Assembly (NCBI GenBank): GCA_029168955.1
Contig: JAPDOI010000132.1
Coordinates: 1,054,001-1,118,000, forward strand
Length of the DNA stretch: 64,000 nucleotides
Direction: 5' to 3'
Origin: Aplectana chamaeleonis
Taxonomy: Eukaryota > Nematoda > Chromadorea > Rhabditida > Cosmocercidae
A program made the position numbers and the translations under genes. Below the pieces are notes generated by a model. That model was given only the letters and a program-made list of their open reading frames with translations. It was not told the DNA's origin and did no database searches. Below are positions 1 through 12,053 of this stretch, piece by piece (within the stretch, counting starts at the first letter, position 1; every line of letters starts with the position of its first letter).

Positions 1-95
1 TACGATTCCAGAAGCATTATTGGAATCAGAATGGGACCGGTTTTAAGACAGGCAGGAAAACAGAAAAACAATTTTCATCGTGAACACTACCTTTA
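1..95 (+). repeat. right end of AGGCA/TTAA element, truncated by window edge
   Basis: The sequence matches the right third of the full-length copies at 47855-48339 and 59578-60057. It carries the shared block about fine-matched to 'attggaatca..gggaccg' and ends in a worn terminal repeat reading gaacactacctttaag. The rest of the element lies left of the window. It is non-coding. Confidence 0.75.
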
Positions 96-1039
96 AGCAC
101 AGCTGAAGCGAAAATCAATGAAATTACAGTTCGATCCGGTACGCTCTGTCTCGAACACTTATTTCGGAAATGAGCTGGACTTCGACGTTGATTGTTCAGC
201 TGGATAGCACTGGAATTTGGACAACGATGCTGTGGTCATGCAGAATAAACAGATGATGATTCCGGAAAACAATGCACATCCATAGCTCACTGTACGAGGA
301 GGGTTCTATGTATGATCAGGATAGCTTCTATTATGATTTCGAAGTCTACTGACGGAGAACGAGGTCTAAAGCGTCGAAAATCGTATGCATTTTCATCAAC
401 AGAATATTGAGATTTGGAAAATCTGCCGAGTGTTAGACTACCATGACGCCCATTCGGAAAGATGCTGCAACCTAAAATCGATTGGGTCACATATCAAATT
501 TTTGTGATTTTTCTGCGAAACATTTTCCAGACACCTCTACGAGCTACATATCAAAAGGCGTGAAACTATAAACTACATGGTTGAAAGAAGCGTTCTTCGA
601 AAATACGTCAGACCATAAAATCACACAAATCGCACCTCCGTTCGGCAAACATGCTTTCACATATGACACCGATAATACGCGACTTTGTCACAGAAGGGTA
701 AACAAATGCTCGTCAGACCTGGAACAGAAACACACCCTTACGATTTGCGCTCACACTGACGAGCATCTAAAAGTAAATTCGGGTAGACACAGTTCTTATT
801 TGATCTTTTCAGGCTCTGAAGAAGGAGGTTACTCCGAAACGTTAGCCATAGAGAACTGTATCAACCTCGTGTCGAGTTCAACATCATCAAACAACTAAAA
901 GTGAATTGTTACAAGGAGATTAAAAGCACGAGAAATGTAATTACAAATTTTTTATACATGTTTGAAACTGTTCAAAAAAAACCTCCAAATATTTAATTAC
1001 GCCTGTTTGGTGTGTTTGGCGCACTTTCGACAATACGAA
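96..1039. other. no gene seen
   Basis: AT-rich sequence with only short open frames, the longest about 105 codons at 581-898. None has recognisable motifs or plausible splice partners. I see no repeat copy elsewhere in the window. Confidence 0.5.
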
Positions 1040-1165
1040 CGTCGGATAAAGGGATGAGCGGAATTCGATGTTCCGATGGTTTTTGGCGTGCCGATTTCCG
1101 GAACTGGATTGGTTTTCCAAATTCCGAAATTTCGGAAACAAATCCCGCTAATCCCTTGTCGGGGA
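1040..1165. repeat. dispersed repeat, copies also in the acyltransferase gene intron
   Basis: The block around ttccgatggtttttggcgtg and the following 'ccgatttccg' is repeated, diverged, at about 51640-51760 and 51950-52056. The short open frames across it are repeat-derived. The boundaries are approximate. Confidence 0.6.
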
Positions 1166-1656
1166 TGGTTTTTCCCTCTAAAACTCTCAGGTATGTGATT
1201 TGGTTTTCTGTTTCTTGTCACTCTTTAGAAACAAGATGGACCAATGCACACGCTTTGATGTTAGAATCATTCGGGAGAAAGAATAATCGGAAATTCGGCA
1301 ACTGTTCCTTTAGTGGAATGAACGATGGACAACTGTCGTATGACGTGGGCGTTGTGACCCAATGGGTTGGTTGTTCCACGAGTTTTTCAACCACTCCCTG
1401 GCCGTTTTTCGTCATTCTTACGTCCTAACTCTTCTCAGAGGGAGAGCTTACGTTTTTACAGAAAAACTACCCTTTTTCGCTCCGTGAACACTGCCCTTAG
1501 CGCGAATCTGAGGTCTGCTTGTCGCTTTTTGACAGCTTACCGTAGATTGCGGCGGGCATATGGTAGTTCGGTCAAAGGTCAAAAGTTTTAATGCGGGGGC
1601 TATTTGGGGTGCTGGATACGAATCTGGTGTCAATTTGTCGTTTTTTGAATTATTAA

Positions 1657-2119
1657 AGGCAGTGTTTACGAAGGAAAAGTTGCACGTTTTTTTGGCTAAA
1701 ACATAGGCTTTGGGTCTCTCCAAGAAGATTAAGAAAGGAAGTGCGACGAAAAACGACCGGTAAGTGGGTGAGAATCTCGTGGGCTAGCCAACCCATTGGG
1801 CCACTCCGCCCACGTCCTATAACAGTTGCCCTGAAATCGTGGTTAGATGAGCGATGCTTTCCGATCGAAAGCCCCGTTCTTCCCTTTATTCTCCACGTCT
1901 CTCCTTACTCAGGTCAGCTTGCACACAACGGCTGCAGAAAACGGGAGTTACAAGCCTCGGACAACTCGTCCACAATGCTTCCCAAGCTGAATTTCGAGGG
2001 GCCATAACTCCGTTTCCAGGGGGTCTTATACGATTCCGGGAACATCATTGAACTCAGCATGGGACCGTTTTCAAGATAGGCGGAAAATAGAGAAACGACT
2101 TTCATCGTAAACACTGTCT
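1657..2119 (+). mobile_element. AGGCA/TTAA terminal-inverted-repeat element, full copy
   Basis: The left end is TTAA then aggcagtgtttacg. The right end is cgtaaacactgtct followed by TCAA. The interior contains the conserved block cggacaactcgtccacaatg and the family's 'accataactccgtt'-like segment. The same family lies at 13830, 40319, 46409, 47855, 59578 and 60200. There is no transposase, so it is non-autonomous. Confidence 0.75.
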
Positions 2120-2136
2120 TCAAGGTATAACACCGC

Positions 2137-2609
2137 TGCTATCCAAAGGTAAAAAAGGGCGAAAACGCCAAAGTGGGCAACTAAAGCGTCTTTGAACCGC
2201 AACTTGCTTCAAAGTGCTCGTTTTGAGTTTTGAAAACGCCGAAAGGTTCAGCATGTCGTTCTCCAGTCAATCAGGTGAAAATGTTCCTCGAAACCCGGGA
2301 GGAATATTATTTTCCAAGGTGAAATGCATTTTCACTTTGAGAGTGCTAGAGATCGAGTTAGGTTGTTTTTCGTCGAACTTGTTCATTATCTTGTGAAATC
2401 ATTATCATATTCATAACCAACTCCACCTTGAAAAGCGGTTACATTGATAAATTCCTTACTCATATTGTACAGTTGGATAGATTGTGGTTCGGTGATCATT
2501 TCAGTCTTTTCAAAATTGAAAACAGAGCACTTTGAGGCGAGGTGTGATCGAAAGACGCTTTAGTTGCCCACTTTGCTCATTTCGCCCATTTTTTACCCTT
2601 GGATAGTGT
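2137..2609. mobile_element. terminal-inverted-repeat element with ~90-bp arms
   Basis: The left arm (gctatccaaaggtaaaaaag, then 'caaagtgggcaactaaagcg') is inverted at 2520-2609 ('cgctttagttgcccactttg', then ttacccttggatag). The arms also share 'caaagtgctc'. It lies about 15 bases right of the previous element. It is non-coding. Confidence 0.75.
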
Positions 2610-2633
2610 CAGTATTGTAGATTTGGCTTTTAA

Positions 2634-3110
2634 GACAGTGTTCACAATAATCCTTAATTTTGAGACTATTCGAAATATTGATTAAGTGGCCCCCGGGAAG
2701 GACAAAAATGAGGTAGAAATTGAGAAAAACGCACGAGAAGTACACGAAATCCTTAAGTATCACCCCGCCTCTTAAGTATCACAGGAAGTGTTTATTGTGA
2801 CAACGAAATCGTTTGTGGACCCGTCCTTTGCAATTCTCTACTCTCTATTGCTCCGTTCTTTCGTTAGAGCCCTAGCTAATTCTGCTTTGCATAAAATATT
2901 CTCCTTTTTTCAATTGACCCAATTTCCCATCGGTGACAACCGCCTTGAACAAGCTCATCCAACCGGACAACTAGTCCATGTTATAGAATAATCTCACTAA
3001 AATCCGACAATTTTTTCTTGCAGTTTCTTCGTAATTTCGGTAACACTTGGAGGCCAATTAATTGCTTTATGCGAAAAACTCGGTTACGACAATCATCGTG
3101 AACGCTGCCT
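2634..3110. mobile_element. TTAA-flanked element, third interior type
   Basis: It starts TTAA then gacagtgttcac and ends gtgaacgctgcct then CCAA. These are the terminal bases of the AGGCA/TTAA group, with a different interior. The interior (ctaattctgctttgcataaa, 'ccatcggtgacaac') recurs at 63440-63712. A short piece of it recurs near 56395. Confidence 0.65.
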
Positions 3111-3275
3111 CCAAATAGTTTGTTACCTCCCGTAACCTACGGTAAACCTCAGAAAAAGATGCATCAAACTAACCCCAGTTTCGTTTTTAGCGCCTTAATT
3201 AATCCCTAATTGAAAATTCCGAGGCATGTGAAAAAAAGGGTCACAATACTCAATAAATTCCCAGATTACCTTTAA

Positions 3276-3780
3276 AGGCATCGTACGCGCTGAAAACCAT
3301 GTTTCGTTTTTAAGCGTTTTTGAGATGTTAGCCCCCTATGGTGACTAAAGGTAGCGAAAAGCCCGCTCAAAAAATCTTCTGAAAATCATTTGAATTTCGC
3401 GCCGGCATCGACTCGGGATAGTTACGCGGAGGACGCAAGGAACAGTTCTACGATTCGTCCATTGGCGCAGCGTTGGAAGCAATCGCTCGCTGCGTGACGA
3501 GAAATTTCCAGTCGATAATGCCACTTTCGTCCGACGGTGCGTCAGCGTACAGTGGCATGCCCTGTACTTAGCGGCACGACGTTCTGCCCACAGATTGCGA
3601 AAGTGCCGAATGACTGACGGAAGGGCCGGCCCCTTTTGACGAAATTCCTTACTTTCCACTTCTTCTATGCTCACAATGATACGTTTTTGAGCAACCAAGC
3701 TCGTTGTACGTTCTCACAGGGGCCCTAGGAAGGGATTGAGCATAAAAAATGGAAAGTGGATTTCAGCGCGTACGATGCCT
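3276..3780. mobile_element. TTAA-flanked element with AGGCATCGTACGCGC ends
   Basis: The left end TTAA-aggcatcgtacgcgctgaaa is inverted at the right as tttcagcgcgtacgatgcct-TTGA. The interior shares 'cgcaaggaacagtt', 'acgattcgtcc' and 'ggcgc.gcgtt' with the copy at 6885-7490. The 117-codon antisense open frame across it is repeat-derived. Confidence 0.8.
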
Positions 3781-5603
3781 TTGAGGCGACTCAGAAATGG
3801 AATTACTTTTTTTGGATTTCTCAGGGCTTGTAGGAAATGTTGAGCACAGATTACTTCTGTACTGTCCTACACCAACATTAACCAACACATGGTTTTCCAA
3901 ATCGTCGGGGGGCGGGTCAAATAGCCCCTTGTAGGAGAAATCATAATTACGGGATTTTTTTTCTTAATTCAATTGAATTCTGATAATGTGAAAGAATGTC
4001 CAGTAATGAGGACGAACACTTTTTATGTAATCAGACAGTCTATCTTCCTAACGGTGTCAATGACTAGGACCAGAGGCGTCTGTGTGTCGCCCGCGTTAAA
4101 GGTTAATTGCTCAACAGCGCGCCATTCTCGGTTATGACGGAGGTTGTTCATTCAAAGTATTAATGGTGAATCGTTATATAAATCTATTATGTAGATTAAA
4201 CGTAAAAAGATCATTCATCAAACAAATTGGATCAGATAACATTCAGCTACAACAAATACATATTGCATAGAAGAAGGTTGAGTTGATGACTTCCAAGAAG
4301 TAACATTGCGGTGCAGAACTCGCTAGGCACAGTTTGCCTTCTGTGGGCACTCAGAGAATGGCGGGTTGGCTAATCCGACTGGAAGTAGACGAGTGGCTGT
4401 TGGAGATGAGAAGGGCGCGGCGGCTGAGCCATCGGCGCAATCGCACCGTGACAGGTCTTCTACCTTCGTTCGCGCACCATGGGGCCCGCTCTGTGTAGTC
4501 CTCCTTGCTACTCCTCCCCGTATAATACCGCGGTTTATGGACGTAATCGTTCGCGCGGCGAGGAAAGTCTTATGAATACGTTGACGTAATGTTGAGATGA
4601 TCTGTCCGCGCATTCCAATACCAGAAGTAGTCGTCTCTGAGGATGACTGCTTTGAGTAGGTTCTAGGATTGAACATATGTAGATGATGAGTAGAGTCATG
4701 CGATTCGATTGGTCAAATGAACATATTCGAGCACGGGTAAGTCCTTACGGACTTGCTTCCACCCGCAACAAGCCCGCGTGCCCGCCATCTATCAATCCGG
4801 GCAAGATCAGTGGATGACATCACGAGGGAGCGGACTGTGGGCGGTCAACAACAAAACGCTGCGGGCACGCGACGCATCGGTTTCGTACGAGTTTGTGCGC
4901 ATGGTTCGGCGTGAGGTGTGATGTATCACAGAGGGGGGTCGGACAGATCGACATCCGGTGGGATGGGGAGTCTGACCTTCGGTCAACCAAGAAACAAGAT
5001 GGACTTCTATCAGGCCGGAGGGGGTTAAGAACCATACCGTTAGTATAAAAATGACGGCAAAATGAGATCACAATAGGAGGACAAATTAAAACTGGAGATT
5101 ATACTGAGAGAGCAAAATGAGACAGGAGATCAAAAAAGAAACTGATTAGTGAGAAACATTTGCGAAAAAACAAATGAGGCAAGATATGAAATGGAGATGT
5201 AAAAATAAGGCAGGGACATACAAGAAGAGCTTACAATTCATTGGTGATAAAGTACGCAAGACTATAAACGATAGTACATGGTCACCGTTAATGACTCTGA
5301 CATGGAGGAGGAGTCTTGGAAAGGCAAAATGTGTCGTCAAAGCGCTCCTGGATATGTGAGCAGCAGCGGTGTTGAGTATTCGATGTCATCGAGGTCATTA
5401 CAAGCGGACTATCCTGCAAACGAAATGACACAGATGTTCTGAAATTTCGTAATCTAAGATGCATCCTTAGGCGATTTAGCAGGTTCGATCCCGCTAAATA
5501 TAAAAATTTCGCAAAGCTGGATAGCTGACTGTCACAAAAGAGCGTTCTTCACTGTGATATCTCTTACAATGTCCTTAATGAAATCGCCTTTCGAATTTCA
5601 CGC
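3781..5603. other. no gene seen; scattered repeat fragments
   Basis: No exon series could be built. Two fragments have inverted partners on the far side of the foldback element: 4857-4889 pairs with 8042-8073, and ggcgtgaggtgtgat at 4909 pairs with 6762-6778. So 4.7-8.1 kb may once have been one larger inverted structure. Short open frames near 4323-4676 and 4820-5071 have no support. Confidence 0.5.
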
Positions 5604-6513
5604 TCTCAGGGCACATAGGAGCGGTTGCGAGCGCGGAACCCACATTTTGAATACGAATGTCCGCATGTGAAAACGCACCCAAAGTTTCGTGGATGCAGCT
5701 TCAATCCGAACAGCGCTACATAGGGTGGGCGGAGTCTGTTTTCATGCCCTGAGGGCACATAGGTGCGGTTTCGGGAATGAAAACCACATGTGGTAATTGG
5801 CTATCCGGATGTGAAAGCGCACCCAAAATTTCATGGACGCAGCTTCAAGCCGAACAGCGCTACATAGGGTTGCTCCATAAGGAAATGTTAAAGTCCGTAA
5901 TTGTTGTGAAATATTTACAAGTATTTATCGAATTTTCAATTAGGGAGTTTCGCGTTGCTACAACGTGCGGGAAACCTAGTCACGGACCCAATTAATCAAT
6001 TTCATTCTTTTACCCGGTTAAAAACGGTCTTTGAAGACCCATTTTTAGGTGTGATACAATCGATTGTATCACATCTAAAAACGGGTCTTCAAAGGCCGTT
6101 TTCAGTCAGTTAAAAGAATGAAATTGATTACTTGGGTCCGTGACTAGGTTTTCCGCACGTTTTAGCAACGCGAAATTCCCTAAATCAAATTTCGTTAAAT
6201 ACTTATAAATATTTCACAGCTATCGATTTTTTCATGGACCCCAACCTATGTAGCGCCGTTCGGCTTAAAGCTGCGTCCATGAAACTTTGGGTGCCTGTTC
6301 ACATCCGGATAGTCAATAACTAGATGTGGTTTTCATTCCCGAAACCGCACCTATGTGCCCTCAGGGCATGAAAACAGGCTCTGCCCACCCTATGTAGCGC
6401 TGTTCGGATTGAAGCTGTATCCATGAAATTTAGGGTGCGTTTTTACATCTGAACCGCCAATTACTTAATGTGGTTTTTATGCTCGAAGCCGCACCTATGT
6501 GCCCTCAGGGCAC
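5604..6513. mobile_element. foldback element with tandem subrepeats in each arm
   Basis: This is a 910-bp palindrome centred near 6061. The apex is the perfect 22-bp palindrome at 6051-6072, and near-perfect pairing extends over about 5980-6145. Each arm holds two diverged ~130-150-bp subrepeats that each contain 'agggcacatagg.gcggtt' and 'gaacagcgctacataggg', in opposite orientation in the two arms. The layout resembles Foldback/Galileo-type DNA transposons. No transposase is present. Confidence 0.85.
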
Positions 6514-6884
6514 TAATGAACGTTCAGCCATTGAACAAACATTTGGTTCCATTGTCGTAGGAGTTGTTTTTGTCTGCTTTCGTGAAAAACATCTATTTAT
6601 TGCATTATTTGGTCTTGATGTAGTCTTGAATTAAAAATTCGTTCACTATAAAATAAAAAATTACGAAATGAGGACCTCCCTTCCAGGTCGTCACCATCAT
6701 TTTTCCCAGGGGGCGGTGCAGATCGGTTGACTTGGGTGGGGGGTCGGACCAATGTTGGGTTGTATCACACCTCGCGCCGTAGCATGTTTGTGCGCTCACC
6801 CTCACCAGCTGATCATATGTTTTTCTACATTTCCCTAGTTTCTCTTATTTATCGTACCTTTTCTCAACAGTTTTTCATCTTTAA

Positions 6885-7490
6885 AGGCATCGTACACGAT
6901 GAAAACCATACTTGGGTTTTTGACGTCTTCGTGTTGTTATATCCCTATAGTGACTAAACTTTGCAAAAAGCCCCTCAAAAAACGTCAACTTTCTAAGAAA
7001 AACCCATTTAAATTAAGCTCAACACAAATTTGAAGCTCCTGCCGACATCAACTTGGGATAGTTGCGCGGAGAACGCAAGGAACAGTTTCACGATTCGTCC
7101 CTTGGCGCTGCGTTGAAAGTAATTAACCAAGGACGCCATTCAGACGAGCGATCATTTTTCCCTTGAACTAAGCTAAAAAGGGTTACTAACATGCTGCGTC
7201 CATTGCTGTCAGCAGCTTTCGATCGACGTCGAACGTGAAACCGAGTGGCGTGTGCTTTGCGCCCTACGACGCGTCAACGCACGACCGCCGGCAGCGACCA
7301 CGGAGTTTTGTTGCTTGCAACAACGGATCGACCCCGAGGCCCCCCCAAGCCCAGGAAGCCCATTAGAGGTAAGCAAATCATCATTCAGAGATGATTTCGA
7401 AGCTCCAAACGTTCTGAGTGACATTGTTATGGCCCACTAGTCCGACTGAGCGCAAAAACTGGAAATCGGTTTTCATCGTGTACGATGCCT
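6885..7490. mobile_element. TTAA-flanked element, second copy of the 3276-3780 family
   Basis: The left end is TTAA-aggcatcgtacacgatgaaa. The right end is ttttcatcgtgtacgatgcct-GTAA. The interior matches 3276-3780 across 'gatagttgcgcgga.aacgcaaggaacag'. The short open frames at 7209-7440 are repeat-derived. Confidence 0.8.
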
Positions 7491-8471
7491 GTAAATGCAT
7501 CATTAGTGCAGTCCCCTCTGCTGAAGTTTTAATTCCACAAACTGGGAAAACCGGTGACAACCAAATTTCGATGAGTTTTTTTTTCGTGGTGTAATCCAAC
7601 TGGAACCTGTATTTGGTGGAATTATAACAACAAAATATACATTATAAGAGTAATTCAATTAGAAAAGGCTCAGAATACAAAGACACACAAATCCAGGCGG
7701 TTTTCTTGGAGAGTCGTGAAAGTCTCACTAGTAAAAAAAATTTGGACAATGCTCACGATCATTGAGAACCTTTCTAGAAGGGTGAGAAGTTGATAAGAAG
7801 AACAAAAAAACAGGTTCCACATAGTCGGGTAAAACGACAAAATTAAAAGAATACCGAAAGTTGACGATTCCCATCTGTTGCTAACAATTTCTGAAACTCA
7901 ATCGCATGGAAACGGTCGCAATATAACAAACGTAGCATTGAAAGTACAACCAACAACTGTTGGAAAAGACGTGAGAAGAGGACAAAACCATGCAAAATGA
8001 AGAAAAACATATTTGATCACCTGATCCGGGCGTGGAAGCAAGTACGAAACCGATGCATCGCGTGGCCGCAGCGCGAGTCCGCTATGGGACACACTAAATG
8101 AAATCCTGAACCTGAGGATACTCTAGTTCAGGGCGATTCTTCCATTCAAGAAAAAAAAATGAAAAAAAGAAATAAGTAAATTTGGATTCATACTCCAATT
8201 CAAAAATTATCAAATTTCAATTCGATATTCCTTCCCCAGAATTGAACTCAATCAAATCTTCCCGATACCCGGCATACTCCGAAAGCATCATTATTCCAAT
8301 TAGAGTGGTTTCGATTAGATTTGCATTGATTTATGAGATCATGGAGTATTGTAGCTACGCCTTAGGGTTGGGTGGTGGTCGCAACGGGTCAGCCGTGTTT
8401 TGTCCAACCACACACTTCGCTCTCCCTCGTTTCCCCGCCTCTGCGGTTGAGAAACATTACGACCACCATCC
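7491..8471. other. no gene seen
   Basis: AT-rich, low-complexity stretches with no supportable exon. The segment at 8042-8073 is the inverted partner of 4857-4889. Confidence 0.5.
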
Positions 8472-9131
8472 TTTTGGGGGGCGTTCAGAGTTTTCACTGG
8501 GCGACGCGATGGCGCATGTCAGTGCGACGCGAAAATCGCGTCGCGTGGGAATCCAGGTGTAAAGGCTGAGCGAGCGCTGGGCGATTACGCGCAATAGAGT
8601 ACGTACGCGAATTCGCGTGAACAAGCATCAGCAATTTTTTGATAAAGTAGGCAACAGTTCTTACGTGTTTGTTTGAATGCAAAGGGTCCTAAATATGCTC
8701 ATGTTACTGTTTTCATTGTGAGATCTGGGGCCGGATTCATCAACGCGGCAGCGCTGGTAGCGCTCGCTATCCAGGGGCCGGATTCATCAACGAAATTTAG
8801 CGTTGGTAGGCTGGGTAAGGGTAGCTTCCTACCCAAAATCGCGCGAATGACGCGATTCACGAAACTTGCTACCCACGGTAGCAACCTACCAAAGCCTACC
8901 CAGCGCGAATCTCGGGTAGGGTTGTACCAGCGGCGCCCTACCTGCGAGATTTCGCGCTCTGTTGCTGACTTCACGCGTTCGTCCTTTAAACAGCTGTTTT
9001 CAGGCTTCCTGTAAAGGAGAGCTTAAGCATTTTTACCCTTATTTGGTTAGCATGTTGTGTTTGCATCATCCATTTCCGCCGCCCACAATTCAGTACCCAT
9101 TGTTTATCGTCAAGGCTTGGATTTTGAATTA

Positions 9132-9650
9132 TTAGGTTGGTGCAAAAATAATTGCGGGCTTTGAAAAATTACTTTCTGTCCGGTTGATTTTTTTGGAGAT
9201 TTTGAAGCACGGGAACCCTTGTTCTCTAACTGTCACTTCTTGATTCCTATTAAAGAACTCGATTTTTTTTGTGATTTATACATTTAAATTAAATTTATGT
9301 TCTAAGTAGATACTGATTTTGAAACATATTCTTGCATTCTGGTGGCTTCTCTTTCACGCAGTGACTTTGAAGCACCAAACTTCGTAGTTGAAAACTACAC
9401 GAAGCTTTCCAATCTTCTAAACTTTTTTTGCGAAATATCGACTGTTTTTCAGACATCGCTTTTGTTTTTCTCCTGCTTTTTGAAAGTAGCTTTCAACACG
9501 CAATTGGAATTCAGTTGTATAGGGAATCTCCGTTTGTGTTAGATAGAGGAAGAAGTGCGCTTTTGTGTGCCACATAACATTGTCAAAAAAAGCTCGTTTA
9601 GATGAGTAGAATGAGGGTATAGAAACCGCGATTACTTTCCGTGAACCTAA
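9132..9650. mobile_element. mariner-type MITE in the left palindrome arm
   Basis: The left end ttaggttggtgcaaaaataa, followed by ttgcggg, is close to the known mariner/Hsmar1-type terminal repeat. The right end is the inverse, ccgcgattactttccgtgaa then cctaa. The ~519-bp length is too short for a transposase gene, and none is visible. The right arm carries the matching copy at 11058-11444. Confidence 0.75.
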
Positions 9651-11057
9651 TATCTATGATTTTAATTTTGTTCAGAAATTGGGTTCTCACAAAAGCTCAT
9701 GATCTTTGGGCAAAACGCTTTTTTTTCATTTAGCCAAAAGATGAAGGCGGCGATGTGCGCGGGAAAGGATGAGGATCATATTCGAAAAAAAATAGAGATT
9801 GAAAATATCTAGATAATATTGTATACAAACTGTCGCGTGAATACTGAAACCCAATGACCACACGTTTCTCATACTGCTGGTTCTTGTTTCGTTCGTTTAT
9901 AGTTATACTGACATGTTCTATTAAATTCTACCGAGAAAAAAAAAACGAAAACCGTCTCCACGTTTCTCATACGGCTTGTTTTTGCATGTGTTTTAGACAT
10001 AACTAGGTCTCTTTTTTCATGAAATTTATGCGTTTTGTGCTTTAGGGTTCATGAGTTACCAAAAGTTTAAGCATATGGAAAGCAATTACGAGCGATGTGC
10101 AATAGTCGTCGTTTGTAAAACGCGGCGGCGTTGCCACACACATTACGCTTTCAGGCGTAACTGCCTGGTAGCTCTACCCACGGTAGCATTGCGCTCATGA
10201 ATCAAAATGCGGTGGTAAGGGTAGCAATCTCCCGTGGGTAGCGCTACCACTGGATAGCGCTACCAGCACTGCCGCGTTGATGAATCCGGCCCCAGTGGTA
10301 GCGCTACCCACGGTAGATTGCTACCCTAACCATCACATTGTGATTCACGAGCGCAATGCTCCCGTGGGTAACGCTACCAAGCAGTTACGTCTGAAAGCGT
10401 TATGTGTGTGGATACGCCGCCGTGTTTTACAAATGACGGCTATTGCACATTTCTCGTAATCGCTTTCCAAAAGCTTAACCTTTGGAAACTAACATTACCT
10501 AAAGCATGAAAAAGCAAAAAAACCATGAATAAAGTAAATCTATGTTCGAATTACACGAAGAATTTAGCGGTATGAGAAACGCGGCTACGGTTTTCGGTTT
10601 TTTCAAAGATTTTTTTTTAAATAAAATAATAATTTTCAGATTTTATCAATATGTTCTTTGATCTGTAACATATGTAATTTTAAATATTAAGAATGAGGAT
10701 AATGTGTATATTAATCGGAATTTTTTTTCGGGACGCTCAAATGATTTTGCGTCTCATATGTAGCTGGGTTTCGACGTCCCATAAAAGTACCAAAGACGAT
10801 ATTTTTACGTAGAAAATGTCAATAACTAGAAACAAAAGAAACAAAAATCAGCCGTAACAGAAAAGCTAGGAAAAAACCGGCAGTGAATCACGGCTGTTCT
10901 CTTTCGATGATGTTTTCAATCTGTATTTTTTCCTAATCTCATCATCATCAATCCTTCGCCTCCCTCGTAGTTTGGGTAAATTAAAAGGGTATTTTGCCTG
11001 AAAATTAGAAGCTGAGAGAACCCAATTCTAGCACAAGAAGGAGATCATAGATACATG

Positions 11058-11444
11058 TTAGTTCCGTGCAAATATAATTGCGGTTTTCAGTGAATCATAC
11101 TTTTTCACCGAAACAAACTCTTATGCAAAATTTAATAAGGTATTCAAAAGCGCATTTCTTCATCTATCTTACCCTACCGGTCAAAGAAAAGCAAAATAAT
11201 TTTTGCGGATTTAGGGATTACGTGTAGTTCAAGTTTGGTGTTTCAAAGTCCTTGCGTGAAGAGAAACTGAAAGCAGCAAGAATATTCTCTACTTAGAACA
11301 CACGTAAACTTTTAATTCAGAAAAGATAGAGTTTAATGAAAAAGTACAAGAAGTATCAGATGGAGAAGCATCAAAATCCGCAAAAAATCAATCGTTCAAG
11401 AAAAATTATTTATCAAAACCCACAATTATTTTAGCTCCAACCAA
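11058..11444. mobile_element. mariner-type MITE in the right palindrome arm
   Basis: It starts ttagttccgtgcaaatataa-ttgcgg and ends cccacaattattttagctcc-aaccaa. These are worn versions of the ends at 9132-9650, in inverted orientation. Matching flanking sequence ('aattgggttctc', 'tatctatgat') shows that it occupies the same position in the opposite arm. Confidence 0.7.
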
Positions 11445-12053
11445 CAATGCAAAAGTAATCAAGCTTTGACGATAAATAACGAGTATTGAGAAGAGGGTGG
11501 CGGAAATCGACGATGAAAACACAATATCTTAACCAAATAAATATAAAAATTGCCGAAAATCTGTAATACAATGGGCTTGAAAACAGTTGTTCAAAGGACG
11601 AGCCCGCAAATTCAGCATCAGAGCGCGAAATCTCGCTGGGTAGGACGCCGCTGGTAGGACCCTACCCGAGATTCGCGCAGGGTAGGCTTGGTAGGCTGCT
11701 ACCGTGGGTAGAAAGTTCAGTGAATCGTGTCATTCGCACGAATTTCGGTAGAAAGCTACCCTTACCCAGCCTACCAGCGCTAAACTTCGTTGATGAATCC
11801 GGCCTCTGGTTGAGTTAATAAGTAAACCTTGAAGGAAACCAGCAACGAGCTTGACCTAGTGCGACGTCGGTCGCGTCGCGTTGCAATGCAACGCGACACG
11901 ATCGACGCGGAGTGAGCATCATTTACGCATCAAATCCAATGTATAGCCCCACTTCACAGTGAATACCTAGCAACCACGCGTCGCAACGTCGCTTGATCGA
12001 TACGGGGGCTAATTAAAACGCTCCGCGAATGAACTCTGAACGCCGCCTTAGGC

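Larger units (their letters stand above)
8729..11804. mobile_element. 3.1-kb palindromic element with 5-bp target duplication
   Basis: The left end ggccggattcatcaacg (8729) is inverted at the right end cgttgatgaatccggcc (to 11804). The flanks carry the direct repeat tctgg at 8724-8728 and 11805-11809. The two arms (about 8775-10260 and 10304-11804) are diverged inverted copies of each other. The central ~43-bp spacer (10261-10303) is the inverse of the outer left 8729-8774 segment. Each arm carries a mariner-type MITE at the matching place. No long open frame is present. Confidence 0.85.
8472..12053. mobile_element. terminal-inverted-repeat element split by a 3.1-kb insertion
   Basis: The left end (ggggggcgttcagagtt) is inverted at 12032-12052 (aactctgaacgccgcctta). 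The shared interior includes 'gacgcgatggcgcatg' on the left, and 'gttgcaatgc' and 'cgtcgcttgat' on the right. An uninterrupted copy of about 344 bp lies at 20675-21018. The intact copy shows that everything between about 8729 and 11804 was inserted later. Confidence 0.8.

Noticed and set aside
5459..5510. tRNA-like T-arm (gcaggttcgatcccgc)
   Set aside because: The T-stem has a mismatch, and no D-arm, anticodon arm or acceptor stem could be folded around it.
9132..11444. a single full-length mariner transposon between the two mariner-type ends
   Set aside because: Each end has its own partner (9650 and 11058), so there are two short MITEs. No transposase (DDD motif) frame lies between.
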